From Streptomyces megasporus (GTDB lineage Bacteria > Actinomycetota > Actinomycetes > Streptomycetales > Streptomycetaceae), in contig NZ_JODL01000016.1 of NCBI RefSeq assembly GCF_000718985.1, positions 1-64,000 of the forward strand: a DNA stretch of 64,000 nt. The letters are read 5' to 3'. Position numbers and translations under genes: made by a program. Positions 17,637 to 25,179 of the stretch are shown piece after piece. Position 1 is the first letter of the stretch. Each line of letters begins with the position of its first letter. The notes beneath the pieces were generated by a model that was given only the letters and a program-made list of their open reading frames with translations, ran no database searches and was not told the origin of the DNA.

Positions 17637-19022
17637 ATGACCGAGACGGGGGAAAGCGTCGACGCCCGGGACCAGGGCCGCGCACCTCGGGGGCCGCTGT
17701 GGTGGAGGCGGCGTCGGAGTGTCGTACTGGACGTGCTGCTCGCACTGGCGTCCGGTGCGGAGTGTGGTGCCCAGGGGGTTCCGTTCGCGCGTGAGGCCGG
17801 GATTCCGGTGGGGTTGGCGGTCGGCCTGGGGGTGCTGGCCGGGTTGTCGCTGGTGCTGCGGCGGCGGTGGCCGATCGCGGTGGTGCTGGTGTCGATCGCG
17901 GTGACGCCGGCCGAGATGGGTCTCGTGCTGGGGACGGTGTCCCTGTACACGCTGGCGGCGTCGGAGGTGCCGCGGCGGATCATCGCGCTGCTCACCGGCA
18001 TGCAGGCGCTGGGAACGCTGATCATGACCCTCGTGCCGATGCGGCGGGAGTTGGGGCCGGACGCCTACGACTACGAGCCGCTGCGGTGGTTCGTTCCGGT
18101 GGTCTCGCTGGTACTGGTGGTGGGGGTGACGGCGCCGCCGGTGCTGTTGGGCCTGTACGTGGGCGCCCGGCGGCGGCTGGTGGAGAGTCTGCGGGAGCGG
18201 GCGGACGGGCTGGAACGTGAGCTGTCGCTGTTGGCCGACCGCGCGGAGGAACGTGCGGAGTGGGCCCGCAACGAGGAGCGGACGCGGATCGCGCGGGAGA
18301 TGCACGACGTGGTGGCGCATCGGGTGAGTCTGATGGTGGTGCACGCGGCGGCGTTGCAGGCGGTGGCGTTGAAGGACCCGGAGAAGGCGTCGAGGAACGC
18401 GGCGTTGATCGGGGACATGGGTCGGCAGGCGCTGACGGAACTGCGGACGATGCTGGGTGTGTTGCGGGCGCACGAGTCGAAGCCCGCGGCGGTCGGGGGC
18501 GCGGTCGGGGCGGAGCGGCCGTTGGCGAAGGTGGCGGAGGCCGCCGAGGCGGCGGCCGCGGCGGGGCGCGGGTCGGCTCGGACGGACGGGGGTGGTTCCG
18601 GTGGGGGCGCGGTGGGGCACGAGGAGCCCGGTCCGTGTCTGGCGGACCTCGATGCGCTGGTGGGGCAGTCGCGTGCGGTGGGGGTGACGGTGGAGTTCTC
18701 GGTGGAGGGGGAGGTGCGTTCGTACGCGGGTCGGGTGGAGCGGACGGCGTACCGGGTGGTCCAGGAGGCGTTGACGAACGTGCACAAGCACGCGGGGGGC
18801 GCGCGGACGCGGGTGCGGTTGGCGCACCGTGAGGGGGAGGTCGCGGTGTTGGTGGAGAACGACGCGCCGGCGGCGGGTGTGCGGGACGCGGGGTTGCCCA
18901 GTGGTGGCAACGGTCTGGTGGGGATGCGCGAGCGGGTGACGGCGTTGGGCGGGGGTTTCGTGTCGGGGCCGACGGAGGGTGGGGGCTTCCGGGTGTCGGC
19001 GGTGATTCCGGACCGGGGTTGA
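17637..19022 (+). CDS. Sensor histidine kinase, NarL/DesK class, without adjacent regulator
   Basis: A 461-aa membrane kinase. After a short cytoplasmic start come about five hydrophobic segments (around residues 25-165). A dimerisation/phosphoacceptor region of HisKA_3 type follows, RTRIAREMHDVVAHRVSLM, where His of MHD is the phosphosite. An alanine/glycine-rich insertion comes next, then the HATPase domain with the N-box TNVHKHA and the G-box GNGLVGMRERV. Kinases of this class normally pair with a LuxR-type response regulator in the same operon, but the next gene downstream is on the opposite strand. Its partner must be elsewhere; the two LuxR-type regulators at 38 kb and 44.5 kb are possible but unsupported. 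Start chosen from the leaderless promoter. Confidence 0.92.
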   Translation: MTETGESVDARDQGRAPRGPLWWRRRRSVVLDVLLALASGAECGAQGVPFAREAGIPVGLAVGLGVLAGLSLVLRRRWPIAVVLVSIAVTPAEMGLVLGTVSLYTLAASEVPRRIIALLTGMQALGTLIMTLVPMRRELGPDAYDYEPLRWFVPVVSLVLVVGVTAPPVLLGLYVGARRRLVESLRERADGLERELSLLADRAEERAEWARNEERTRIAREMHDVVAHRVSLMVVHAAALQAVALKDPEKASRNAALIGDMGRQALTELRTMLGVLRAHESKPAAVGGAVGAERPLAKVAEAAEAAAAAGRGSARTDGGGSGGGAVGHEEPGPCLADLDALVGQSRAVGVTVEFSVEGEVRSYAGRVERTAYRVVQEALTNVHKHAGGARTRVRLAHREGEVAVLVENDAPAAGVRDAGLPSGGNGLVGMRERVTALGGGFVSGPTEGGGFRVSAVIPDRG

Positions 19023-19082
19023 GGGGCCGGATCGCGGGGCCGGGGGTTCGGGTCGGGGGCGCGGGCGTGCGCCCGGGGTGGG

Positions 19083-19592
19083 TCAGCCCGGTTCGCGGCT
19101 GAGGCGTCGGGGGGTGCGGCCGGTGACGAGGGTGGCGAGCGCGTCGTCGACGGTTGCGCCGAGGTACCAGTCGCCGGTGTGGTCGATGCTGTAGACGCGG
19201 CCGTGGGCGTCGATGGCGAGGAGGGCGTTGCCGTTGTCCTCTTCGCCGAGGGGTGCGACGGGGGTGTCGAGGGCGCGGCCGAGGTCGGTGAGGGTGCGGG
19301 GCCAGTGGAGTCCGCGGAGAGGGTCGATGTGGATTCCGGTGGGCGCGATGTGGCGGCCGGGTTCGGCGCTGGTGATGTGGAGGTTGCCGAATTCGGCCCA
19401 GGCTTCGACGGCGGCGGGGAAGATCGCGTGACGGTGTCCGGCCGGCGAGCGGTGGTCGCGGAGGGTGTCGGCCCAGATTTCGGCTTGTTCGATGTCGCGG
19501 CGTCCGGGGTGCCAGCCGGCGGCGCGGAGGGCCGCGTCGACGGGGACGGGGAAGCGGGTGGTGCCGGTCCGGGCGGCGTGGGGGGTGATCAC
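19083..19592 (-). CDS. SUKH-3 domain protein (immunity-type)
   Basis: A 169-aa protein that is essentially one SUKH-3 domain. Typical features are the N-terminal LRAAGWHPGRRD, a central FGNLHI strand, and the C-terminal GRVYSIDHTGDWYLGATVDDALATLV. SUKH proteins are known as cytoplasmic immunity proteins that neutralise nucleic-acid-degrading toxins. GTG 19592 overlaps the stop of the upstream deaminase gene by four bases (GTGA), so this pair is a coupled putative toxin-immunity unit. It converges on the histidine kinase gene. No membrane or signal segments. Confidence 0.88.
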   Translation of the reverse strand: MITPHAARTGTTRFPVPVDAALRAAGWHPGRRDIEQAEIWADTLRDHRSPAGHRHAIFPAAVEAWAEFGNLHITSAEPGRHIAPTGIHIDPLRGLHWPRTLTDLGRALDTPVAPLGEEDNGNALLAIDAHGRVYSIDHTGDWYLGATVDDALATLVTGRTPRRLSREPG

Positions 19593-20095
19593 CGTTCTCC
19601 TGTGGGGTCGACTGCGCGGACGCCGAAGTGGGCGAGGAGGGCGGTGCAGGAGCGGCAGGGGGGTGCGTAGCTGCCGTGTCGGGGATCGCCGTCCTCGCGG
19701 ATGCGTCGGGCGGTGATTTTGGCTCCTTTGAGGGCGCGGCGCGCTTCGGAGGTGGTGAGGGGTTTGCGGGAGGCGCGTTTGCCGCGGGCCGCCTCGGCGG
19801 AGGTGAGGTAGCGGGAGACGAGGACGGCTTCGGGGCAGCGTCCGGTGTGGCGTTCGCGTCGGTCGGTGGTGAGGGTGTCGAGGTAGTCCTGGACGAGGGG
19901 GTGGAGGGCGGGGGGTCGGTCGGCCTTGCTCGCGGTGCAGGTGAGGGTCTGGCCGCGGACGGAGAGGGCGGCGGCGACGGTGGGCATGATGCCGTCGCGG
20001 CGGTGGCGCAGGGTGGGGGCGGTGTCGTCGGGGGCGCCCCAGCCGATGCGGGGGTCTCCGGGCAGGCCGGGTGTGTGGTGTCGTGTGGCGTGCAT
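19589..20095 (-). CDS. YwqJ-type deaminase domain protein
   Basis: A 168-aa protein carrying the YwqJ-related clade of the nucleic acid/nucleotide deaminase fold. Visible zinc and catalytic motifs are C-x-E in GRCPEAVLVS and the second site PPCRSC near residue 150. Conserved GAKITARRIREDGDPRHGSYA lies between them. In other bacteria this domain is a toxin module at the C-terminus of secreted polymorphic toxins. Here it stands alone, with no signal peptide, no ESX/WXG, PAAR or RHS segment. The ATG at 20095 has GGAGGA eight bases upstream; an ATG at 20116 is possible. It is coupled to the SUKH-3 gene and divergent from the SUKH-1 fusion gene. Target (DNA, RNA or nucleotide) unknown. Confidence 0.85.
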   Translation of the reverse strand: MHATRHHTPGLPGDPRIGWGAPDDTAPTLRHRRDGIMPTVAAALSVRGQTLTCTASKADRPPALHPLVQDYLDTLTTDRRERHTGRCPEAVLVSRYLTSAEAARGKRASRKPLTTSEARRALKGAKITARRIREDGDPRHGSYAPPCRSCTALLAHFGVRAVDPTGER

Positions 20096-20308
20096 CTCGT
20101 GTGTCCTCCCGCGCATCCCCCCGATGGCGTCGGTTCAGAGTGCCAAATGGGTGGGACGTTGGGGAAACCGGGTCGGTTCCGGCGCGTGTCCCGGTGTGGG
20201 GTCGGGTGGTCGGGGCGGGGCGGGACCGGTGGTGGGTGTTGCGCTTAGGCTGTGTCGGTCAGCGCCCATCAGCGCCCGTGTAGCCGTTTTCAGCAGAGGG
20301 GCACCGCC

Positions 20309-21313
20309 ATGACGACAGGTAGGCCTGGGCTGGGGGTCTCTCCCGGTTCCCGGTTTGGGGGAGAGTCCGCGCCGCCGAACACGGCCTATGCCGGACAGGT
20401 CGTGCACTTTCCGGATCCGGTACGGGCCGCGCGTTATCCGGCGGGTGTGCGGGTGGACGAGAGGGGCTTTCCGGATTTCTCGCCGTACGCTCGGGCCGCC
20501 GCGGAGGTCGCGGAGCCGCCGGAGGGTTTCGGTGCGGACGAGTTGCGGTTGACGGACTACGTGTCGGCGAACGCGGCGCTGCACGCCGAGGGTCACGAGT
20601 TGTGGGCGGATCTGTCGCCGGTGGCGACGCCTCATGGTTGGACGTGGCATCACGTGCCGTACAGCCGTCGGTTGGAGTTGGTGCCGGCCGAGGTGAAGGC
20701 GTTGCTGCGGCACCACGGCGGGTTGGCGACGGCCGCGGTGGATCACGGCAAGCGGGGGACGCGGCCGTTGCAGGAGACGCGTCCGGCGCACTTCGAGGTG
20801 CCGCACCGGGTGGCGGTGTCCGAGGAGCAGGTGCTGGATGTGGAGGAGACGCTGGGGTACCGGTTGCCGGAGGCGTACCGGACGTTCCTGAAGGCGGCCG
20901 GCGGGTGCGCGCCGGTGGGTGTGGCGCTCGACGCCGAGCTGGGGTTGTTGCTGGACCAGCCGTTCTTCACGGTGCGTGAGGAGGCGGCGGTCAACGACCT
21001 GGTGTACGTGAACAAGTGTCTGCGGGACCACCTGACGAAGGACTACCTGGGTGTGGGGTTCGTGCAGGGTGGGATCGTCGCGGTGAAGGTGCGCGGCGAG
21101 GGCGTCGGGTCGGTGTGGTTCTGCGCCTATGACGACGCGCGGGACCGGGACGGGCTGACGGTGCGGGAGCGGGTGGACGAGTTGCTGCTGCCGTGTGGTG
21201 CGGACTTCGACGAGTTCCTGTTGCGGTTGGCGGGCAGTCCGCCGGAGCTGGAGACCGTGGCCAACCTGATGGTGGACGGCGGGTTCGCGCGTGCCGTCCC
21301 GGTGGAGGGGTGA
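20309..21313 (+). CDS. WHH-type HNH nuclease domain fused to SMI1/KNR4 (SUKH-1)
   Basis: A 334-aa single polypeptide joining a toxin-like and an immunity-like domain. Residues ~75-150 show the WHH signature of the HNH/EndoVII superfamily: TWHHVPYSRRLELVPAEVKA, followed by RHHGG, which supplies the second metal-binding His. Residues ~165-330 form a SUKH-1 (SMI1/KNR4) domain (DVEETLGYRLPEAYRTFLKA, GCAPVG, and later FDEFLLRLAG). Normally the nuclease and its SUKH partner are separate proteins. ATG 20309 follows AGAGGGG; the frame is open to 20252, but that part is not conserved-looking. Only six bases separate it from the next gene, so they form an operon. It may be a self-inhibited nuclease, a regulator that uses both folds for binding, or a defence effector (inference). 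Confidence 0.87.
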   Translation: MTTGRPGLGVSPGSRFGGESAPPNTAYAGQVVHFPDPVRAARYPAGVRVDERGFPDFSPYARAAAEVAEPPEGFGADELRLTDYVSANAALHAEGHELWADLSPVATPHGWTWHHVPYSRRLELVPAEVKALLRHHGGLATAAVDHGKRGTRPLQETRPAHFEVPHRVAVSEEQVLDVEETLGYRLPEAYRTFLKAAGGCAPVGVALDAELGLLLDQPFFTVREEAAVNDLVYVNKCLRDHLTKDYLGVGFVQGGIVAVKVRGEGVGSVWFCAYDDARDRDGLTVRERVDELLLPCGADFDEFLLRLAGSPPELETVANLMVDGGFARAVPVEG

Positions 21314-21319
21314 GGCGCG

Positions 21320-23617
21320 ATGGTGACGTTCGCGCAGGCGCAGGAGCGTGCGGAGCGCTGGATCAACGGCGGTGTTCCGGCGCACCGGCGCCGTGAGGTG
21401 CGGGTGCGGGAGTTCGATCTGGGTTTCGTGGCGTGGGCCGAGGCTCCCTCCGGGGCCGGGTCCGACGGCTCGGATGGTCTCTCCGGTCCGGACGGTCCGT
21501 CGCCGGCGGGTGTCCGGCAGCGGTTGGTGATCGCGCGGGACAGTGGTGACACGACGCTGTGGCCGGGGTTGCCGGTGGGTGAGGTGATCCGGCGGTACCA
21601 GGAGGAGTACGGTGCGCCGGCCGTCGAGCCGGCGCCGGCGGCTCCGCCGAAGCGGGTGGATCTGGAGGCCACGTCGTTCCTGTTGACGCCGCCGGAGTGG
21701 TTGCAGGAGGCGGCGGATCGGATGGGCATTCCGGACCGTCGTGGCTCCGGTGGCGGGTCGGCCGGTTCGGAGGGGTCGGTGGGCGGTCCGGTGCCGTCCT
21801 CGGCGACGCCTCCGCCGGCCCCGTCTTCCGCGTCCTCGTCGGCGTCCACGGGGACGTCTTCGGGTGCGTCGCCGTGGGACGCGACGGACACCAGCGGCAG
21901 TGGGGACGGTGTGTCGGTGTCGCCGCCCATGACGGTGTTCGCCCCGCCGATCAGCGGCAGTGACGACGAGGACGGTCAGGCGCCTCCGCCGCCGCGGGCG
22001 AGTGCGGAGGCGAGGACGGAGCTGTTGTCGGAGGGCGGTGCGCTGCCGGAGACGACGGTGGCTCCGGCGGTCGACGGTCCCAAGGGGCCGTCGGCGGGTC
22101 CGGGTACGCCGGCGGAGGGGACGCCTCACGCGGTGACGCCGCCGGCCGGTCCCGATGTTCCGCCGCCGCCCGGTCCCCCCGGCCCGCCCGGCGCTCCGGG
22201 TGTCCCGGGGGCCGTGTCGTCGGGCGGCGGGTCGGGTGCGTACGCGCCGACGCAGGTGGTGTCGGCGGACGACGTGGCCTCCCAGGGCGCCGGGGTGCCG
22301 GGGCCTCCGGGCCCGCCGGGTGCTCCCGGTGGCGGTGCCGGTGGTTCGTCCGGTGGTGGGGTGCACCACGCGGCGACGATGCTGGCCGATCCGTCGGCGA
22401 TCGGCCCGGCCGGTCCCGGTGCTCCGCCGCCCCCCGGCCCGCCCGGCGCTCCGGGTGCCCCGGCGGGCGGGGCGCACCACGCGGCGACGATGGTGGCGGG
22501 GCCCGGTGGTCCGGGCGCGCCGCAGCCGCCCGGCGCTCCGCCGCCCCCCGGCCCACCCGGTGTTCCGCCCGCCGCTGCCGCGGGTGCTCCGGGGGCTCCC
22601 GGGTACGGGTATCCGCAGCAGCCCGGTGGGCTGCCGACGGTGGGGCCGGGGTACATGGCGGTGCTGCGCTACCGCGCGCCGGACGGGTCCGAGCAGCAGG
22701 TGATCCGGCGTTCGGCGCCGGGCCTGCCGCATCCGGAGTGGCAGATCCTGCACGAGCTGCGGTCGATGAACGTTCCGCCGCAGCAGGTGCTGGAGCTGCA
22801 CACGGAATTGGAGTGCTGTGACGTGCCCGGGGGTTACTGCGCCCGGATGGTGCGGGAGTCGTGGCCGCAGGTGCGGATCAGCCACACCGCGCCGTACGGG
22901 CGTGACGTGACGTCGCGCCGGCAGGGTGTGCGTCATCTGATCGAGCACCAGGGCGAGTTGCACCAGGTGGCGGACGGTCCGGCGCGTCCGGCTCCGGTGC
23001 GGGTGCCGCTGCCGCCGCCGCACCTGATCCAGCCGGCGCCGCCGGTGCCGCCCCAGGGGTTGGCGCACGAGTTGGCGGAGGCGTTCGGTCCGCAGGCGAT
23101 CTTCCGGTTCGACCAGCGGGCGGTCTCCCGGCAGGGTGTGCCCGAGGTGGTCGGGCAGACGCTGGTGTGGGCGGGGCTGCCGGTGGAGTTCGGTCCGTTC
23201 TTCTGGGCGCAGGCCCAACCGGGGCGTCCGGTGCCGACGTTGGCGGAGCTGGCGCAGGAGCGTGGGGTCCGGCCGGGGTCGGACGCGGCGTCGTACCTGG
23301 TGATGGGGAACGACTACGGCCGTCAGTTGTGCGTGCAGTACGGCACGGCGCACATCGTGGCGGTGCCGTTGGAGGGTGATCCGAGCGGGCGGCCGGCGGT
23401 GCCGCAGTTCGTGAACAGCGGTCTGCCGGAGTTCGTGCGGTGCCTGGCCCTGTTGGGCCGGATGTGGCGGCTGCGGTACGGGCTGACGCCGGAACAGGCG
23501 GGCCGTTGGACGGTGGACTTCCAGGGGATGCTGGCCTGTCTGGACCCGGCGGCGCTGGCCGACCCGGAGAACTGGTGGGCGGTGCTGCTCGAGCAGATGT
23601 GGGACGGCCTGCTGTAG
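21320..23617 (+). CDS. Multidomain protein: Imm35/YrhB-like, Pro/Gly-rich linker, deaminase, SUKH-4
   Basis: A 765-aa protein. Residues 1-95 resemble the YrhB/Imm35 immunity fold (starts MVTFAQAQERAERWING, ends GEVIRRYQEEYG). Residues ~110-420 are a low-complexity, collagen-like Pro/Gly/Ala linker with repeated GPPG and HHAATM-type units. Residues ~440-550 look like a nucleic-acid/nucleotide deaminase of polymorphic toxins, with H-x-E in HPEWQILHEL and the cysteine motif CCDVPGGYC. Residues ~590-765 are a SUKH-4 domain (GLPVEFGPFFWA ... ENWWAVLLEQMW). So two immunity-type domains flank a toxin-type domain in one chain. No secretion signal is visible. It is downstream of, and probably co-transcribed with, the WHH-SUKH-1 gene; a strong hairpin terminator follows. 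Confidence 0.85.
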   Translation: MVTFAQAQERAERWINGGVPAHRRREVRVREFDLGFVAWAEAPSGAGSDGSDGLSGPDGPSPAGVRQRLVIARDSGDTTLWPGLPVGEVIRRYQEEYGAPAVEPAPAAPPKRVDLEATSFLLTPPEWLQEAADRMGIPDRRGSGGGSAGSEGSVGGPVPSSATPPPAPSSASSSASTGTSSGASPWDATDTSGSGDGVSVSPPMTVFAPPISGSDDEDGQAPPPPRASAEARTELLSEGGALPETTVAPAVDGPKGPSAGPGTPAEGTPHAVTPPAGPDVPPPPGPPGPPGAPGVPGAVSSGGGSGAYAPTQVVSADDVASQGAGVPGPPGPPGAPGGGAGGSSGGGVHHAATMLADPSAIGPAGPGAPPPPGPPGAPGAPAGGAHHAATMVAGPGGPGAPQPPGAPPPPGPPGVPPAAAAGAPGAPGYGYPQQPGGLPTVGPGYMAVLRYRAPDGSEQQVIRRSAPGLPHPEWQILHELRSMNVPPQQVLELHTELECCDVPGGYCARMVRESWPQVRISHTAPYGRDVTSRRQGVRHLIEHQGELHQVADGPARPAPVRVPLPPPHLIQPAPPVPPQGLAHELAEAFGPQAIFRFDQRAVSRQGVPEVVGQTLVWAGLPVEFGPFFWAQAQPGRPVPTLAELAQERGVRPGSDAASYLVMGNDYGRQLCVQYGTAHIVAVPLEGDPSGRPAVPQFVNSGLPEFVRCLALLGRMWRLRYGLTPEQAGRWTVDFQGMLACLDPAALADPENWWAVLLEQMWDGLL

Positions 23618-23968
23618 TCCGCGTCCCTCGTCCTCGTCGCGCTTCCTTCCGCGCCGCGTCCGGTGCCCGTGTGGTGGGTGCCGGACGCGGCGGCGTTTTC
23701 GGATGTTTCCGGCCGGTTCCGGCTGGCTTCGGCCAGTGTGGCCGTCGAGGCGCTCGCGGGTCCTGCCCTTCGTTCGGTCGGGCCGCTCGGGGTCGAGTGG
23801 GACCGGATGAGGGGGCGGTGGGCCGGGAAGGGTGTGTTCGGGGGGCGCGTTGGCGTTCGGCGTGCTTCCGCGCGCGTTCGCGTGGTTTGTGTCGATTGCG
23901 GACTGCCGCACCTCATGGCGCATGCTGGGTGGGATGTCCGCCGGATCGCGTGGAGGTAGGGGTTCGCC
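23618..23968. other. Gene-free stretch after the SUKH island
   Basis: Holds the terminator at 23652-23692. The rest (23693-23968) has no credible gene; it must contain the promoter of the coiled-coil gene, but no clear -35/-10 pair is recognisable. Confidence 0.5.
23652..23692 (+). terminator. Terminator of the SUKH-1/SUKH-4 operon
   Basis: A 17-bp stem with two G-U wobbles (23652-23668 with 23676-23692) and a 7-base loop, 34 bases after the stop. Confidence 0.75.
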
Positions 23969-24994
23969 ATGTCAGTGTCCAGGTCGCCTCATGGCTTCGC
24001 CGTCGTACGGGGCCGTGGCTACCGGCCCGACCAGGTCGATCGCTTCGCCGGCAGGCTGTACGAGGATCTCGACGACGCGCGGGAGCGGTTGGCGCGGTTG
24101 GGTGTGCTCGCCGGCGAGTTGGAGGGCGAGGCGGATCGGCTGCGGTCCGCGGTGGCCACGTTGCCTCCCCAGACGTACGAGGCGCTGGGTGAGCGTGCCG
24201 CGCTGATCCTGGCGGAGGTGGAGGCCGAGGCGCGGGAGGTTCGGACGGCGGCCGAGGCCGAGGCGCGGCGGGTGCGGGAGGCGGCCGAGGAGGCGGGCCG
24301 TGCACTGCGGGAGGCGGCGCACGGTGAGGCGGCGCGGACGCGGGCCGAGGGCGAGGCGGTCGCGGAGGGGGTGCTGACCGAGGCGCGGGAGCGCGCGGAT
24401 GAGGTGCGCGGGGCCGCGCTGGCCGAGGCGCGGGAGGTGCGCGGCGCGGCGGAGCGGGAGCTGCGGGAGACGGCCGAGCGGTGTGAGGCGTTGCTGCTGG
24501 CCCAGGAGAGGAAGCACGCGGAGGAGAGCGAGGAGCTCGACCGGGTGTTGGCGGCGCGGGAGGAGGCGGTGTCGACGCGGGTGGCGGAGCTGGCGGAGCG
24601 GGGCGAGTCGCTGCTGGAGCGGGCCCGGCGGGATCACGTCCGGGCCGAGGAGGACGCACGGCGGTTCCAGGAGGACGCCGAGGCTCGGGCGGCCGAGTTG
24701 CTGGCGCAGGCGCGGCTGCGTCAGGACCGCGTCGAGCGCGAGACGGAGCGGGTGGTGCGCGCGCACGAGCAGCGGCGGGAGGCGGTGCGTCAGCACATGG
24801 CGCACGTGCGCGCCAGTCTGGCGGCGCTCACCGGGCGGGGGTCGGAGGAGGGCGCCGAGGGTGCCGCGGTGCTGGGAGGCGGTGACGCCGAGGCCCGGGA
24901 GACGGCCCGGGGGACGGCCCGGGACGCGGTTCCGGGGCCGGATCGGGGAACGGGGAGCGGGACGGTGCCGGGACAGGGGTCACCGGCGGAATGA
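23969..24994 (+). CDS. Long coiled-coil protein with DivIVA-like start
   Basis: A 341-aa protein. After a short N-terminal globular motif RGRGYRPDQVDRFAGRLYED, which resembles the membrane-binding start of DivIVA-type proteins, almost the whole chain (residues ~35-290) is an Ala/Glu/Arg-rich coiled coil (EAEAREVRTAAEAEARRVRE). A disordered Gly/Thr-rich tail ends it. Streptomyces homologues are often annotated as cellulose-binding or FilP/Scy-like cytoskeletal proteins involved in polar growth. Function here is inferred from architecture only. ATG 23969 has GGAGGTAGGGG upstream. It stands alone, 185 bases before glmU. Confidence 0.85.
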   Translation: MSVSRSPHGFAVVRGRGYRPDQVDRFAGRLYEDLDDARERLARLGVLAGELEGEADRLRSAVATLPPQTYEALGERAALILAEVEAEAREVRTAAEAEARRVREAAEEAGRALREAAHGEAARTRAEGEAVAEGVLTEARERADEVRGAALAEAREVRGAAERELRETAERCEALLLAQERKHAEESEELDRVLAAREEAVSTRVAELAERGESLLERARRDHVRAEEDARRFQEDAEARAAELLAQARLRQDRVERETERVVRAHEQRREAVRQHMAHVRASLAALTGRGSEEGAEGAAVLGGGDAEARETARGTARDAVPGPDRGTGSGTVPGQGSPAE

Positions 24995-25179
24995 ACGTGA
25001 CACCGGTATCCTGCGGGGGACACCACTCTTTCCCGCGCGGTTCCGCCGCGGTCGTCTTCTTCGTGAACCGGCGGTGTCCGCCAGGGGTGCGGGGGTGGCC
25101 TCCGGGCGGGTCCGTGTCCGTCCGGGGTGCGTCCCCGCGGGTGTCCCGTTGATCCGTCCCGAAGCCGAAGGGCACACCC

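Noticed and set aside
22140..22640. Collagen-like repeats as evidence of a secreted structural protein
   Set aside because: No signal peptide and the flanking domains are intracellular toxin/immunity folds; more likely a flexible linker.
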